Source: Megaleporinus macrocephalus (Eukaryota; Chordata; Actinopteri; Characiformes; Anostomidae). From it: a DNA stretch of 64,000 nucleotides. The stretch is taken from positions 16,057,175 to 16,121,174 of the forward strand of contig CM038725.1 of assembly GCA_021613375.1 (NCBI GenBank), written 5' to 3'. The position numbers were made by a program, and so were the translations under genes. The notes beneath the pieces are model-generated. The model was given only the letters and a program-made list of their open reading frames with translations. It had not been told where the DNA came from and ran no database searches. Within the stretch, counting starts at the first letter, position 1, and every line of letters begins with the position of its first letter. Shown here in pieces: positions 1-11,159 of this stretch.

Positions 1-1189
1 CATTTTAAACATTGATATCAAACACTAGAAGTCAAAAATCACCCAAATCTTTTTGTAAGTACATCCCCAAAACTTCTCTTTATCGGCTCAAACTACAAGT
101 CTTCATTAAGGTCATACAGACTGTGAGTCAAGACACAGTGTGACTTACTGAGAGCTGTAAAAATGAACATCCACTTTAGACACCAGCTCTTCAAACATTT
201 TTATAGTCTTGCAGTGCCCTAAACCAGCAAATCTGTACAACCTTAATGAAGATAGATGTGGATTAAGTAAGTTGAGGTCATTTATGGAAAATTTGGCTCA
301 CTTTTGGCTTGTTACTCTTGAAGGTCAAGTGCTAAGAGGGGAGCAAAGTTTGCATATTAGACATGTCTTGTCTGATGGGCTATATCAGGGGTAAGTGGAC
401 AATTGTGTAGATTCAATTTTTTTGGCAAATCATGCCTTTAAGGTGGAAAACATGATGAGGTTCCCCAAAAACAATCAACATTGTTTTACCACTGTGGTTG
501 ATGGCAGAAGCTGGAAAAAACTAACGTGGTGGAACATTCCACTGACTGCCATGGCAGGCTGTTGTTACAGTGCCAGATATTTCCATCACTGCTCTATTGA
601 CGAACAATGGAACATCCAGTTTGCGGCTGACCATCTGCCACCACCATGTGAACCCAGGATTAAGGTTAGATTAAACAGATTTCAGTTTATTAAATTTAAA
701 GTTCATCTGTAAGTTCACGCATCTGCAAAGCATCTACAGTGGACTCACAAAAAACATGCTTACTAAGTTTATTTATGGAGTACCTTTTTGTTTTGTTCAA
801 GATTACCATTACTTTCAAACTGAAAACCAACAGCATTTTCAAATAACCCCACCAATCTGTAATTCTTTAACCTTTAGAAACAAAAAAACAAATAAAAAAT
901 AATATATTAATTATAATATCATAATATGAGGATCATAATATAGGATAACTATAGTTGAGACACATCATGTTTTGCCATAACCATGTACCTTTCCAGCCCA
1001 TGTTGGGTCATAAGCGCACGTGATCTAATCATTAAATGCAAATCAACGCTAAAACTTTTCCCCCCATTTCAGCACTACCTAAATGAAGAGGGAAGCCTCC
1101 ATCTGAAATTATTTTCTCCCCACAAAAAAGTGCAAAGTTGCATCTGCCACCTTTATTGCATCTGTTCTAAGTCCCATTCAACTCTTTGT
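1..1189. other. AT-rich intergenic stretch, no gene recognised
   Basis: No repeat family or coding segment is recognised. Two short open frames (209-394 and 395-712) abut each other, but they show no domain, no biased composition and no splice-site context, so I treat them as chance frames. The stretch around 880-950 is very AT-rich. A local duplication of unique sequence or a conserved block could be hidden here, but nothing visible supports either. Confidence 0.5.
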
Positions 1190-1560
1190 CCTCCCTTTGT
1201 GGCCTACTGTTGAGTTGCAGCTATTTAAACTCACCTCCTACCTCCAGCTCTCTTTGTTCTCTGGGCTCTATAGGCTATAATGAGCCAGGCAGGACAAAAC
1301 CAGCAAAACTTAATGAGTCATTACTACCGAGGCCTGCAACCGCTCTCACCCATCCTCCTTCACACTCTTAATCCCTCTCGCTCGCTCCCTGCGAGGCTGG
1401 GCCGGCAGAATAGGCCTCCACACCTCCCTATCAATTAGAGACAATTAGGGCCTCACAGCTCCTGGTGTGGACTCAAAGAGACTTCACAGCTCAAGGGTTC
1501 ACAGCTCAAAGAGTGGCCTTACTCAATGAGGAATGTAGAGGTGGCCCTTTCACACCCCTC
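1190..1560. promoter_or_regulatory. Candidate conserved non-coding element with homeodomain cores
   Basis: This is a mixed-composition island in an AT-rich setting. It carries two closely spaced CAATTAG words at 1432-1450 and TTAATGAGTCATTA at 1310-1323, which resembles a homeodomain core beside an AP-1-like half. The word CACAGCTC occurs three times between 1455 and 1510, in a short imperfect tandem arrangement with CAAAGAG. No long open frame fits an exon. The regulatory role is inferred from texture only; a conserved-element alignment would decide it. Confidence 0.3.
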
Positions 1561-1615
1561 TCTCGCTCGCTCGCCCGCTCCCTCTCTCTCTCTCGCGCCT
1601 TCTTTCTCTCTCGCC
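1552..1615 (+). repeat. CT/CTCG-rich pyrimidine tract
   Basis: This is an impure simple repeat of CTCG, CTCGC and CT units, strongly pyrimidine-biased on the plus strand. It borders the candidate regulatory island to its left. Confidence 0.8.
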
Positions 1616-2650
1616 TTTCACAGAGGGGAATAAGCCCATGAAAACCTCAGAGTTGTCAAAAAAAACAGACAGAGTGGCCTGACTGAAAGAGTGCAGGGTG
1701 TTTTATTTTTCTCTAACATCTTGTTCCCAGCCTGTAAAGTCATATTATATCATTGCGGCTGATTGTTGAGGGAAAGTGGCGTGGCCGAGTGCCATAGAAT
1801 GACCTAAAGTGGCACAAGGTCAGGCCTGATGCCACAGTGAAAAACATAGGCGTGTATTAAAACATGGGGCGAGCTGAAGAAGCATTACAGCATTCTCTTC
1901 CAGTAAGTGGATGCAAAATAAAGGCTCCTCAATGGTTTATGGCTTAGTCATACAATTCCCAGACAACTTTTAACTGGTTCATATTATCTGGAAGTTTGTA
2001 GACTTTACAAAGTTTCTGCACCTGCAAATCCCATTTATAAAAAAAGCTTTTTTAAAAAAGAACTGTCTGTTAAAACATTTGGTCACTGACATGTAAACCT
2101 TTCATGAAAACAGACATGAACCCATACAGACCTATATAAATAAGCTTATTCCAACAAGCATCTGATGTGACATCACTTGCTTAGATGAAATGACAACAAA
2201 CAGATAAAAGTATCCTTCTAGAAAAAAGTTAACAAAGTGTTTGAGTTCTTTAGGACGTTATACTGGCCACACTGTCAGGATTCCGCCAATGCATTCTTAC
2301 CTATCTGCACTTCCATGTATACGAACACCAGTGCTCTGCCATGACGTGAATTAAAGTTTTGTTGTTCTAGCCTAGCGAACAGAAGGCGTAGACGCAGATG
2401 CTCAGCCCATTGTATGTTTCTTTGTTTCCTGAAGGACTGTTTATGTTAAGACATCCACCTTTTTATATCATGCCAAATAGCAGACTTGCTACTGGTTGTT
2501 TTGAGTGTCAGTTGAATTTCTTTTCCCTGCAGTAGTAATAGTAAGTGCTTTATGGTCACATGAAGTAGCCAAAGCTACCAGAGTCTTCCTAGAAAGTTAA
2601 GCAATGCAGGACTGGGTATCATGTAGCTTCAGAAATGCCGCTCCTCAGTA
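1616..2650. other. Intergenic stretch, no gene recognised
   Basis: Mixed sequence with short homopolymers and no recognisable repeat family. There is no open frame of note in either direction. Around 1740-1870 the composition is more balanced and could be part of a conserved block, but no specific motif supports that. Confidence 0.45.
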
Positions 2651-2654
2651 AAAC

Positions 2655-2750
2655 GTTACCAAAGGTTCTTCAGGGAACCAAAAGTGGTTCTTCTCCGACA
2701 AGCCTCCAAAGAACCGTATTCAGCACCTTTACTTTAAAAAGTGCTTTTTT
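2655..2750 (+). mobile_element. GGTTCTT/AAGAACC-arm MITE fragment, copy 1
   Basis: The sequence contains AGGTTCTTCAGGGAACC, then AAAAGTGGTTCTTCT, then CCAAAGAACC and a CACCTTTA(C/T)TTT end. The same order of words is seen at 63030-63115 (ATC[A/T]AAAGTG[A/G]TTCTTCTC, CCAAAGAGCCC, GCCTTTATTTT) and in part at 59160-59190. The GGTTCTT/AAGAACC arms are self-complementary, so the element can fold as a hairpin. Non-autonomous elements of this type are common in teleost genomes. No coding capacity is visible. Confidence 0.7.
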
Positions 2751-3289
2751 TTTGAAGAGGGAGTTCTAAAGCCATTCCATTCTTCTATGTCAGCAAAAAA
2801 CACAGCATTCCTGTTTCTCTAAAACAAATCGGCATGCTGACAAGCGATAAAGCTGACGTCTTTTTGTTGTGGCTATTGATTTCACATCGAATCCCAGCCA
2901 TGCTTCACTTCATACCAAAAGGCAACTTCAGCTTCACGAGCCTTTGTTCCGAACAGAAGCTTGTTCAACCAAGTTAGCATTTTAGCATTTAAGAAAAAAC
3001 TCACAGTTTTCCAATGGGAGGGAAAAAAGAAGAACTCTTTCACTCAATTCTGTTCATTGGCTTTTGAGGCTGCATTTCAAACGGATCCCTCTGAGGGCAA
3101 ATGTGGGAGATCACTTGGGTTTGAAAAGGTTTCGAATGGCAAAGCCTGCTAAAGGTGTCATTTCCCCCTTCCAGACATCCATCTCATCTCTCGCTTCCCC
3201 TGAGACGGAGCAGATTGCTAGAGATTCGCGACAGGAGCTGCGGGCTTTGGGAACGGCGCACGCACTCTCACCTGGATAAAGAGGCATTT

Positions 3290-3290
<1 letters not shown>
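2751..3290. other. Intergenic stretch, no gene recognised
   Basis: The left part is AT-rich. From about 3060 to 3290 the sequence is more balanced, with several CpGs and an overlapping set of short frames on both strands. None of these frames encodes a recognisable domain, and the largest runs into the adjacent CA repeat, so they are not called as genes. Confidence 0.45.

Positions 3291-3293
<3 letters not shown>

Positions 3294-3323
<30 letters not shown>
3294..3323 (+). repeat. (CA)15 microsatellite
   Basis: Perfect CA dinucleotide array of about 30 bases, read directly. Confidence 0.97.
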
Positions 3324-3326
<3 letters not shown>

Positions 3327-3840
3327 GGAAAGAGGGAGCTAGAAAGAAAAAACTACTAGACGAGCTAACATTAGTAACGACATAAGTGATAGAGAATGCA
3401 AAAGTACACATTTGAACAAAGCACCTCAAGCAGAACTAGTACAAAGTACATTATATTCAACTGTTATTGGGTTAAAGTTTACTTCATGAAAATATCTTGC
3501 ACAATTTAATAAATATGTATTATGTATAGCAACAGAAATGCTATGTCACCTGCCTTTTACAATATGTGAACATATCTCACATTCTGTGAAGTCTATTGTA
3601 GATGCTCTGTGGATGCTCAGCTTGTCTTTATCTAGCATATCTTGTACACGCAGACGACCTCTCATTTGAAAGTAATGGATTCTGTTAAATCGACTCCCAA
3701 ACCTAAATCTTAGCCTATCATAAAGTTTGACAGGAAATACCTAAAATCTAATCCTAATACAGAAAATCTTTATCGGGTTGTTATAAATTGAACACCTGTA
3801 GATAATCTGTAGGGGGCTATCAAAATAGCCAATATTGATT

Positions 3841-4110
3841 AAGTAAGTAAACTTTATTGGTATAGCACTTTTCTACAGCAGAGCTACAAAGTGCTCGTTT
3901 CATAGTTAATAAAATCAAAACATAATAAAATAACACATATACCTGCCTATGATATCACCACTCCAAAAAGCTTGAGAATACAAGTGGGTGTGCAGGCGTG
4001 TTTTTAAGCTGTAGACGCAGAGACTCTGATATAAAGAAGACTGTTCCATGATTGAGCTGCATGCACAGTCCTTTATTTGTGGGTCTCAGTTTTAGTGTTA
4101 GTCTCCCAGT
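3841..4110 (+). mobile_element. Old interspersed repeat of the 'TTTATTGGTATAGCAC' type
   Basis: The block opens with an ACTTTATTGGTATAGCACTT motif. It then has a CTACAAAGTGCT word, an A-rich stretch, a GTGTTTTTAAGCTG word and an AGACTGTTCCATGATTGAG word. This order matches a widespread teleost repeat that I recognise from memory as 'tttatttatatagcgcttttc ... ttttaagctg ... gactgttccat'. The copy is diverged and non-coding. The exact class (LINE tail or DNA element) cannot be fixed without a repeat library. Confidence 0.55.
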
Positions 4111-5260
4111 ATTTCATGATGATAAAGTCATATATCTATTCTATACAATGTGGTGAGAAACAGTGCTGTGATAAAATGCAGTACAGTACTCTGTGATCAT
4201 ACAACACAAAAGGATATGCTGCAATACGATGTAATACATTGTGTACTATTGTGTGATGTATTGTTATACCTCTTATATGCAGTCATTTGCAGATGATTGG
4301 GTGCCCCACTTATGTTTTGTTGATTTTCTATGTAAAATATGTTTAATTAGGAAAAATGCAATCACTGATTATATCTGAATACAACATATTAGGCAAAAAT
4401 ATACAACATCACCAATGCAAAGGGTGTAGCATGTTTTATATTTTTTTACTATATGTTCAATTCAGCTGAAAAATGTCCATTTCAAGTTTGTTCCCTGCAG
4501 AGGACGTGCCAACATTCACACTTTTTGAGCATTGGTACTCAAAGTTTTGCATGTGTTTGTACATCACATCAGCTAAGATAAAGATAAAGAGATGTTGGCT
4601 CGGTTCAACTGTGCACAACAAACAAATCTTTATAGCTGTGACCCGAAGACACTTGATAAGTGATAAGTTCCTTTCATAATCCCTTCCGCAAACTTCTCAA
4701 TGACAGTGATAAAAGCGTCCCGCCCACTTTAAGATATAAAGTGCATGCCATGAAACTTTTAGTTTCAATGTGGTAATATACAATGCTCCATAAAATATTA
4801 ATGCATGTGATAAAATTATGTTAGTTCCAATATATTAAATTGCCACTGTCTATAAACTCGGCCTATCAACATTTATTTACAAGCAGCCGAGAGGTGTCTT
4901 TAAAGCTGATAGCAGGTGGTGACTTCTTTGGAAGTTGTGTTTATGAACACTCACTCAGGCACCTTCATAAGTGCTTATAAATCTGGATGGGATCACAGCA
5001 AAGTTGATTTTTGAGAGCGTAACTTCTAGTTTTACTGCCTCGTCTTTACCTCAGACTTTGAACACGCTGCAGTTCGATGGTTTTGAAATGAAGAAGAAAG
5101 TTACGCTGCATCTAGAGTAGTTATTATTATAATTTTTTTGGAGAAAAGATAGGATTTACTTGGTCATTCACAAAGGGCTTCATTTAACACTAAGAAATAA
5201 CAAGTTATTTTTTTATATTTACATAACTTTTTTAAATTTAAGTGTATATTTAATTAATAA
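4111..5260. other. AT-rich stretch, no gene recognised
   Basis: Very AT-rich, with low-complexity words around 4190-4260 (repeated CAATAC/GTAATAC/GTGTACTATTGTG variants) that look like a decayed simple repeat. One 68-codon frame at 4473-4679 has no recognisable feature. Confidence 0.45.
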
Positions 5261-5280
5261 AGTGAAATCAGGCCTGTTAC

Positions 5281-5375
5281 AGTTATCAGGCTGATACAGG
5301 ATTCATTTATTCATACTTTTACTTACGGAAAAGTAAGATACCAATATATTGATACCAGCTAAAACCATGTGATAT
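5281..5375 (+). mobile_element. 'GATACC/CAATACTG' interspersed repeat, copy 1
   Basis: The block contains GGCTGATACAGGAT, a CATACTTTTACTTACGG stretch and GATACCAATATATTGATACC. The same vocabulary (GATACC, TTTTCACTTCC, CAATACTGG) recurs at 34997-35080, 51045-51120 and, in the opposite orientation, 61630-61696. It is a short, diverged, non-coding family typical of fish genomes. Confidence 0.5.
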
Positions 5376-5521
5376 AAACTGCACGTACACTGGTGCGCCA
5401 ATGATCAAATGACGTAAACTGGCAATGATGGAGGATCTGCTCTCACAGAGCAGCGTCACTACCAAACCAGGCCACCGAAGCAGAAGAAGAGAAAAATGTT
5501 GACCTTCCTAAAGTTCATATA

Positions 5522-5770
5522 TCATCACTGTCCAATAAAAAACATACATCTTTACATTTGTCGATTTTGAGTTTTCTACATCATTTGAACACACCAATCG
5601 TTGTTTACATTGTGTGAATATTTTATGACTAATGGACCAAAAGAAATGCTCCAAAATAGCTTGAAAAACATTCTGGTTCCATTGACTTAGATTGAAAGTA
5701 AAGTATGTTTTTCGTCTCTCCTGTGAAGTTAAAATTTTGAAGATACTTGTTTTTCATTAGACAGCGACGA
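5522..5770 (+). mobile_element. MITE family A, full-length copy with terminal inverted repeats
   Basis: The left end reads TCATCACTGTCCAATAAAAA. The right end, ACTTGTTTTTCATTAGACAGCGACGA, is its imperfect reverse complement, giving terminal inverted repeats of about 25 bp around a body of about 200 bp. The body carries GATTTTGAGTTTTCTACATC, GGACCAAAAGAAATGCTCCA and GGTTCCATTGACTTAGATTG. A second full copy with the same order lies at 22940-23185. There is no open frame, so it is a non-autonomous DNA element. Target-site duplications are not clear by eye. Confidence 0.85.
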
Positions 5771-6089
5771 TTTGCAACCTTATTCTGTTTGACTGAGTAG
5801 AACTATTAAGTACTGTAGAGTGAGGGATCTGTTCAATGAACAGAAGAAGAGAAAAAACAGCCTTACTTAGCTAGATTCTAAAAAGATACAATCATAGCAA
5901 CTATTTTTTTCCTCTGCTAAACTCCAGGTCCCCGTCAAAACAAACAGTACATTGCAGCATAAATATTTCTTCATTCTTTTTCTCGAACTAAATTACATCA
6001 ACGCAGTGTGGTGACCGTACCGTGCTTTTCAGTGTACAGTCAGTCTTTACAGTTTTTCAGTGTGTTTGCTCAGTACTCGGTGTGTGAAT

Positions 6090-6458
6090 GTACTGAAAGA
6101 GCTGATTGAAACTGCTCATAGATAGAGCTGTCTGGAGACAACCATCTTTAGAGGCTGTGTTTCACATAGCATGGATGAAGTGTATTTGTTCAGTGTAGTA
6201 CAGCTTCTCTGGAACAAAAGCTGTTCTTCTACACTGAAGTGCTACCCAATTCAAGCTAACTAATGTAGCCTAGATAGCTTATGTCTATCATTTAAAACCA
6301 GCTAGAAAGCACAAATCAGAACAAAGTGGGAGAGCTGGCCAATCAGAGCATCAGAAAGAAGGGTTCTGAAAAAACTGAAGCATGTCAATCTGTTTTGGTA
6401 GCCCACAAAAAAAATTAATAAACATTGAAAATAAGCGTTACAGGTCCCTTTTAACAGT
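6090..6458 (+). mobile_element. Interspersed repeat family C, long copy
   Basis: Parts of this block recur in the same order at 33390-33610: GTCTG..GGCTRYGTTTCACA, a TTC(T/C)ACAC(T)..GCTACCCAATTCAAG stretch, then AACTAATGTAGCCTAGATAGC against AATTAATGTAGCAAAGCTAGC. A shorter piece is seen at 58270-58330. The block ends in GTTACAGGTCCCTTTT, a common ending of old fish repeats. Copies are strongly diverged and non-coding. Confidence 0.6.
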
Positions 6459-6959
6459 GATCTAGAATCTAGGACGCAAATAAAGCTATTTTATTTACTA
6501 TACAGAACTACTAGTTGACCTACAAGAGTCTTCTTGTAATTTTTATATGTACTGACCAAAATAAAATATTTTGTTGAATTATATATTATATATTTACCAT
6601 TCAATATGAATACATTATAAAAAATATATGTTTTAGCCCAAAACCATAACCTCGCAGGCATCAGGCAGCATCATTGTAAATATTACACATAATGACATTT
6701 TGTGAAGTAGTTTTTAGAGTATTTCTACTTTAAATTCATAATAAATTAGTTAGTAAACTATTGCTACTGAAAGATACCGTGCTTTTATGATCAACAATGA
6801 TAACTCCAAAATTCCAAATTCAACCTACAAACATAAATTTCAGAAAGTAGTGACAACATTTAAAATATTAATAATAAAACACATTTAACGTGTTTGTATC
6901 AATGTCTTTTTATATTTGCATACCAGACGTACTAGACGTAATCTAACAAACAGACACTG

Positions 6960-7215
6960 CCTGAACCTGTATCTGGGTCAGAGACAGGCTCGAGTGCTGG
7001 AGTCACTATAAGGGTGATGGAGGTACAGTGAATGCGCCATTCTCCTCAGGGCTGCAGGGTGTGAAGCAGTGTCTCTACCTCAGCTCGCCCGCATCATGCC
7101 TTTAACCAGCTGACAGAGCGGCTCTGTTCACACCATTCGCCCAAAGAGAGAGGTGCTAAAGCACTACTTCAACATGTGTCACAACACCTTCCACACAGCT
7201 TTCTGCTACTGAGGA
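6960..7215. promoter_or_regulatory. Balanced-composition island, possible conserved element
   Basis: After about 500 bases of very AT-rich sequence the composition becomes balanced. Non-repetitive words here include GGGTCAGAGACAGGCTCGAG, CCAGCTGACAG (an E-box) and GGCTGCAGGGTGTGAAGC. No open frame of coding quality covers it. The regulatory assignment rests only on texture. Confidence 0.2.
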
Positions 7216-7484
7216 CCAGACCAGTGGGAACTCCAACCTATATACTTGATATTTATACACAATAATCCGAAAAAGCAGTTCCGTATCCGCTAACATCATT
7301 TGAAACATAGTTACTGCTCTTTACATTATGAATTATTTCATGAAATAGGGACCAATATAAATACTCTGGAATCAATAATATCTGCTTGTAGAATAATAAA
7401 TGCCATCACTGTCGGATCAAAGCCTCAATTTTGCTTTCTTTTTAATTTAGTTTGCACTATTTGAAATTGCCAGTTGCCAATTAT

Positions 7485-7545
7485 CTGTGAACATTTCATG
7501 GTGACTAGACCAACAGAAATACTAAATAATAGTAATAAAACTTAC
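7485..7545 (+). mobile_element. MITE family A fragment
   Basis: The short segment GTGAACATTTCATGGTGACTAGACC followed by AACAGAAATACT matches the middle of family A (GTGAACATTTCATG..GAATGGACCAATAGAAGTGCT at 23030). Neither terminal repeat is present. Confidence 0.45.
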
Positions 7546-7609
7546 TATACTAAAATTTTTTTGAATTTCTAGTCAAAATGGCAAGATATTCACTTTTTAG
7601 CACCTATAC

Positions 7610-7970
7610 GCTTTAAAAAAAGATGGTTCTTCCAGAATTCTGTATGGACCATGAACACTTTGCATGATTAAAATGTTCTTTACATGAGGAAAATGTTCTG
7701 TATATTGATGAAGAATGTTCAGTAATGGTTTTATACTGTTCCTTTTTAAAAATGGTTCTTCTATTGTGTAAGCATGTCATTGTAACTATAGCAGAACTCA
7801 GTGTGGTGCCAAGTAAAGCCCTTTCCAAAAAGATTCTATACAGCACCATATACAGTACAAGCTTCATCAGTCTGAAGTTCCCTTTCAACAATGCCGATGT
7901 TTAATAGATGTTTAGGGTTCTACACAGAACCATTTGTTTTGCTAAAGAACCCTTTGAAGAAAAATCTTTT
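7610..7970 (+). mobile_element. GGTTCTT/AAGAACC-arm MITE, copy 2 (long)
   Basis: Repeated GGTTCTT words at 7624, 7716 and 7753 sit on one side. GGGTTCTACACAGAACC and CTAAAGAACCC lie at 7914-7949, followed by a poly-A-rich end. The overall arrangement is a large imperfect palindrome with an AT-rich loop. A 92-codon minus-strand frame across it (7613-7891) is a by-product with no protein features. Confidence 0.6.
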
Positions 7971-8399
7971 ACAGGAAATGTAAAATATATATTTATATAT
8001 TTTGGTGTTTATTGTGTCTACCCTTCTTCTTTTTTAGATCTTCTAATCTTTTTCAAAGAAAAATGCAGGGACATTTTTCCACACCTCCAAAGTTCAGTTG
8101 AAAAGTTTGTAAGCATTTTTTGCTTCTTACAATCTAATAATTCAAACCAAACTCTGTCAATTTTGCACAATATTGCATAAATGCAACATAATTACTGTGT
8201 ACATGTTCTGTAGATTATTTCCTGAAAGAAAACAACATAGCACAAACTTAAACAGCATGCCTTTGAACTCTTTAAATGCTAATCTAGACACTAATAAGTC
8301 AATCAGTCCTTGACACAAGCTTGGTTTTAACAACAAAGTCTCTGTTTCAAATACTGACTAACATTAAAGTGGAGCACAGCAAGCAAGGCTTTTTCAGTC
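7971..8399. other. AT-rich stretch, no gene recognised
   Basis: Simple AT-rich DNA. A 90-codon frame at 7908-8180 starts inside the preceding element and is rich in Phe, Leu and Ser, as expected from AT-rich chance translation. Confidence 0.45.
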
Positions 8400-8760
8400 A
8401 AAGAGCCAACGTTTCCCCCTGTGTTTACAGTCACTCAGGAAAAAAATATGCTCCATAACCAAATGTAATTAGCTATGTGTTACATGGCTAATCAGACTTG
8501 ATTACCTGTTTGCAGAAAGGTGAAAATATCATGCTCTATTTTCAGCTAAATGGGATGCTGAAATTGAGAAGATTGGACCTGAATGTGGAAATGAGTGCAT
8601 AATAGTGGTTTCAGACCCAATAATTATGCAATTCTGATCCAATATAGCGCTCAGGCTTCTATCAAGTGTCGTTAACGGCTCTGGGTGAGGATCTTGAAAT
8701 ATGCAAAGTACATTAGAAGATAATGCTGACAGTAAAAAAGTCAGGTTCATGATATACGGA
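8400..8760. promoter_or_regulatory. Candidate conserved non-coding element
   Basis: The segment holds TGTAATTAGCTATGTG (8464), GGCTAATCAGACTTGATTACC (8486-8506) and a CCAATAATTATGCAAT stretch near 8617. These give several homeodomain-type TAATTA/TAATC cores in a non-repetitive background of balanced composition. A minus-strand 73-codon frame (8529-8750) has no protein signature. The function is inferred. Confidence 0.28.
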
Positions 8761-8839
8761 GACAGGAAATCTGAGAAACTGTAAGTAATACGTGCTTATT
8801 CCATATTTTAGTGATTACAATTTCCTTGACAGGTAAAGA

Positions 8840-9420
8840 GACATGATTTTTTTTTTTTTGAGCTGTGACAAAGAAGTTCTGTGTGTCTTATGTAGACCCA
8901 TCAACTCGCACAGTGACTTATCATTTGGAGGTAGTGCTGAGCTCTGCCTGTTTAATTCATTTAGCTGGAAGGCAAAAAGGCTGATAAGACAGCAAACCAA
9001 GACTTCCTTCAAAACTAGAAACATGCCAAGTCTGACATAATCCAATCGGGCGCATTTTCACAAGCTTTTGTCTTGTATTTTTTGCTCTTCTTTTAAACTT
9101 CCGTTTGGTTCCGGCGCCGAGTAGAAAACCCGAAATGACACAATTCGGTCGCACTTGTATGCCGTGGCGGCCCCGATCCAACCAGCTTTTCTGCAGTAAA
9201 ACCCTTGAAGACCCACACACATCTAAATCTGGCCCTGGGGGCAACAGACTCTATACCACCGAGATAAAGCGATCGAGGCCAGAAGAAGGGGGGAAAAATT
9301 ACATATAAATATATATTCCTGAGCTCTGCTATGGTGATGGTTTGCATAGGCCTGACTTTGCAGGAGAGGTGAAATGCTGCACAAGAAGGAAAAAAGCCCA
9401 CATAGAAAGAGCTGCACATG
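8840..9420. other. Mixed segment with CpG-rich core (9090-9280)
   Basis: A poly-T run at 8849 is followed by a segment with unusually many CpGs for this window (CCGGCGCCGAG at 9112-9122, CCGTGGCGGCCCCGATCC at 9162-9179, GCGATCGAGG at 9268-9277). Overlapping frames of 65-108 codons on both strands occur because stops are depleted by the GC content. They do not agree on one reading frame and no domain is seen. It could be a regulatory CpG cluster or a decayed exon; I cannot tell. Confidence 0.3.
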
Positions 9421-9625
9421 TGCTAGAGCTCATACGATTACATGATGGTGTGGTGGGAAGTGACACAATACAGCAGAAGGGTTAAACAGAGAGCAAAAGA
9501 TGGTTTAGAGGTCAATTATTACAGGAATATCCATAGCAGAGCCTGTTACAGGCTCCAAACTCAAGCAGGCTCAGCAGGAGCCCACCCCAGGCATGCCTGC
9601 CTCTGAAGCTTTCCTCCAGCCTACT
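9421..9625. promoter_or_regulatory. Balanced island, possible conserved element
   Basis: This is a non-repetitive segment with GGTCAATTATTACAGG, a CCTGTTACAGG near-palindrome at 9542-9552, and CAAGCAGGCTCAGCAGGAGCC. No coding frame covers it. The regulatory role is a guess from texture. Confidence 0.2.
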
Positions 9626-10160
9626 TTCCCACATAGTAGAAACACTGCCCACTAAGTGTGTTATATAGAAATACAGTAAGAAAAAAGTTTGAGCAACATT
9701 AGCTGTTCAGTTTATGATTTGCCATTTGTAAGCAAGTATTTTTTTTATATTTATTTTAAGCAATAATAGCAGCCGGCCACTGAGCCACTCACGGGACCCT
9801 GAGTTTCCCCCTTACCCATCATACATAACGTACATATTTTTTAACCAAGTTTTGAAGTTTTTAAAGTTCTGTTTTTGTATTAAAACAATAAAATTCTAAA
9901 CATCTACATTGGATATATATTATATTACAAACGACCAAATACAACTGAATAGCTATACATTCGATTTACAGCTAAAACATTACATTATATAAAAACATCG
10001 CATTGAGACATCGCATCACATTCGTATAAACCAGCAAGCTATGACATATTACATATTGCATTTTCCCCCAAGACCAGTTTTCTTTATGTGCTTCATTGTA
10101 AGAGTGTCCTCAGAGGAAAGAAATGCAGAAGCTACAAAAATTAAAAACAGAAAAAATAGT
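9626..10160. other. AT-rich stretch, no gene recognised
   Basis: AT-rich with several TTACAT/ATATATT words and no repeat family that I can name. No open frame of interest is present. Confidence 0.45.
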
Positions 10161-10460
10161 CTTGATTTTCAAACATTTCCCCCCAGAGCCAGGCTATTTG
10201 CATTTAAGCCCTGAAACTCTTGGCTTAGATTTTAAGGCTCATTATGCAATAATTACTATGAAACTAATATGTAATATATACATCATATAGACATGACAGT
10301 TATGAATTGAAGTGCAGACCCGTCAATGGGTCCTTGGATGATCACTTGCCAAAATTTGCTAGACAAACTTTCATTTTTTCAACAAAGCAATCAGTGTACC
10401 TCAGAGTTCCTGGCCTAGTTGCAGCTTAAAAAGGCTTCTGAGTATGGCTGAAGGTCTAGA
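10161..10460. promoter_or_regulatory. Candidate conserved non-coding element
   Basis: The segment 10185-10260 contains CTATTTGCATTTAAGCC (octamer-like ATTTGCAT) followed by GGCTCATTATGCAATAATTAC (POU/homeodomain-like). It is unique, compact and flanked by AT-rich filler. No coding signal is present. Confidence 0.28.
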
Positions 10461-10584
10461 GATCCCTCATATGTAGTGCAAAGATTCACTTGGTAAGCAT
10501 ATTTAGCGTTTTCTGCTGTACTGGGGCCCAAACTGTTCAGCTGACTAATAATTTGGGGGTATTTGTATTCAATCAAGCCATGAC

Positions 10585-11159
10585 ATGTTTTTACTGTTCT
10601 TGAGAATGTTTTGGCTGTGTTTAGTGGCTATGCGTCACGTTCCCATTTACATTGAAAGGTCCCAAAGTAAAAGCAAGCATGGACACACACTTTCTCACAG
10701 ACGCTCTTTAAGGCCGACGGAAAACACCAGACACACATTGAGACCTTCTTCCCGTCTCACAGGCAGCAACTGCAAGCACATACGAAGTAGGAATGCTTCA
10801 CTCTTGGGCAGAGCCTGAAAAAGTTGGTTAGAAGAAACGGGAGAGGAGAGCGGGGCGCACAGAGTCCCCCATGCGTGCCTAATTGCACAAATACTCTTTG
10901 GTAAATCTCAGGCAAGCCTCTTTTGCTCAAATTAAAGAAAGGGGGAAAGAAATCCGCCACTCGGCTTTAGCAAACTCCACGCTGTGCCACCTTCATTCCG
11001 AGCCGTCGATACACCATGAAGATATTTTCGGTTCTCAATAACATCTGACAACAACACAAACTCAAAAAGGGGGTGCGCGTTGGGAGTGGTGGGGGTGTGG
11101 AGTAAAAAAATTGAGTGTGGGATGCTCCAAAATAAAACCACTGGCATATTATCCTTTCA
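10585..11159. other. Mixed non-repetitive stretch, no gene recognised
   Basis: Short frames occur on both strands (10585-10818 plus; 10757-10960, 10932-11147 and 10967-11260 minus). They overlap in conflicting frames and show no domain or splice context, so none is called. The composition is moderately CpG-rich towards the right and merges into the next island. Confidence 0.35.

Noticed and set aside
9093..9419. 108-codon minus-strand frame and its neighbours
   Set aside because: Several frames on both strands are open at once in this CpG-richer segment, which argues for composition instead of coding.
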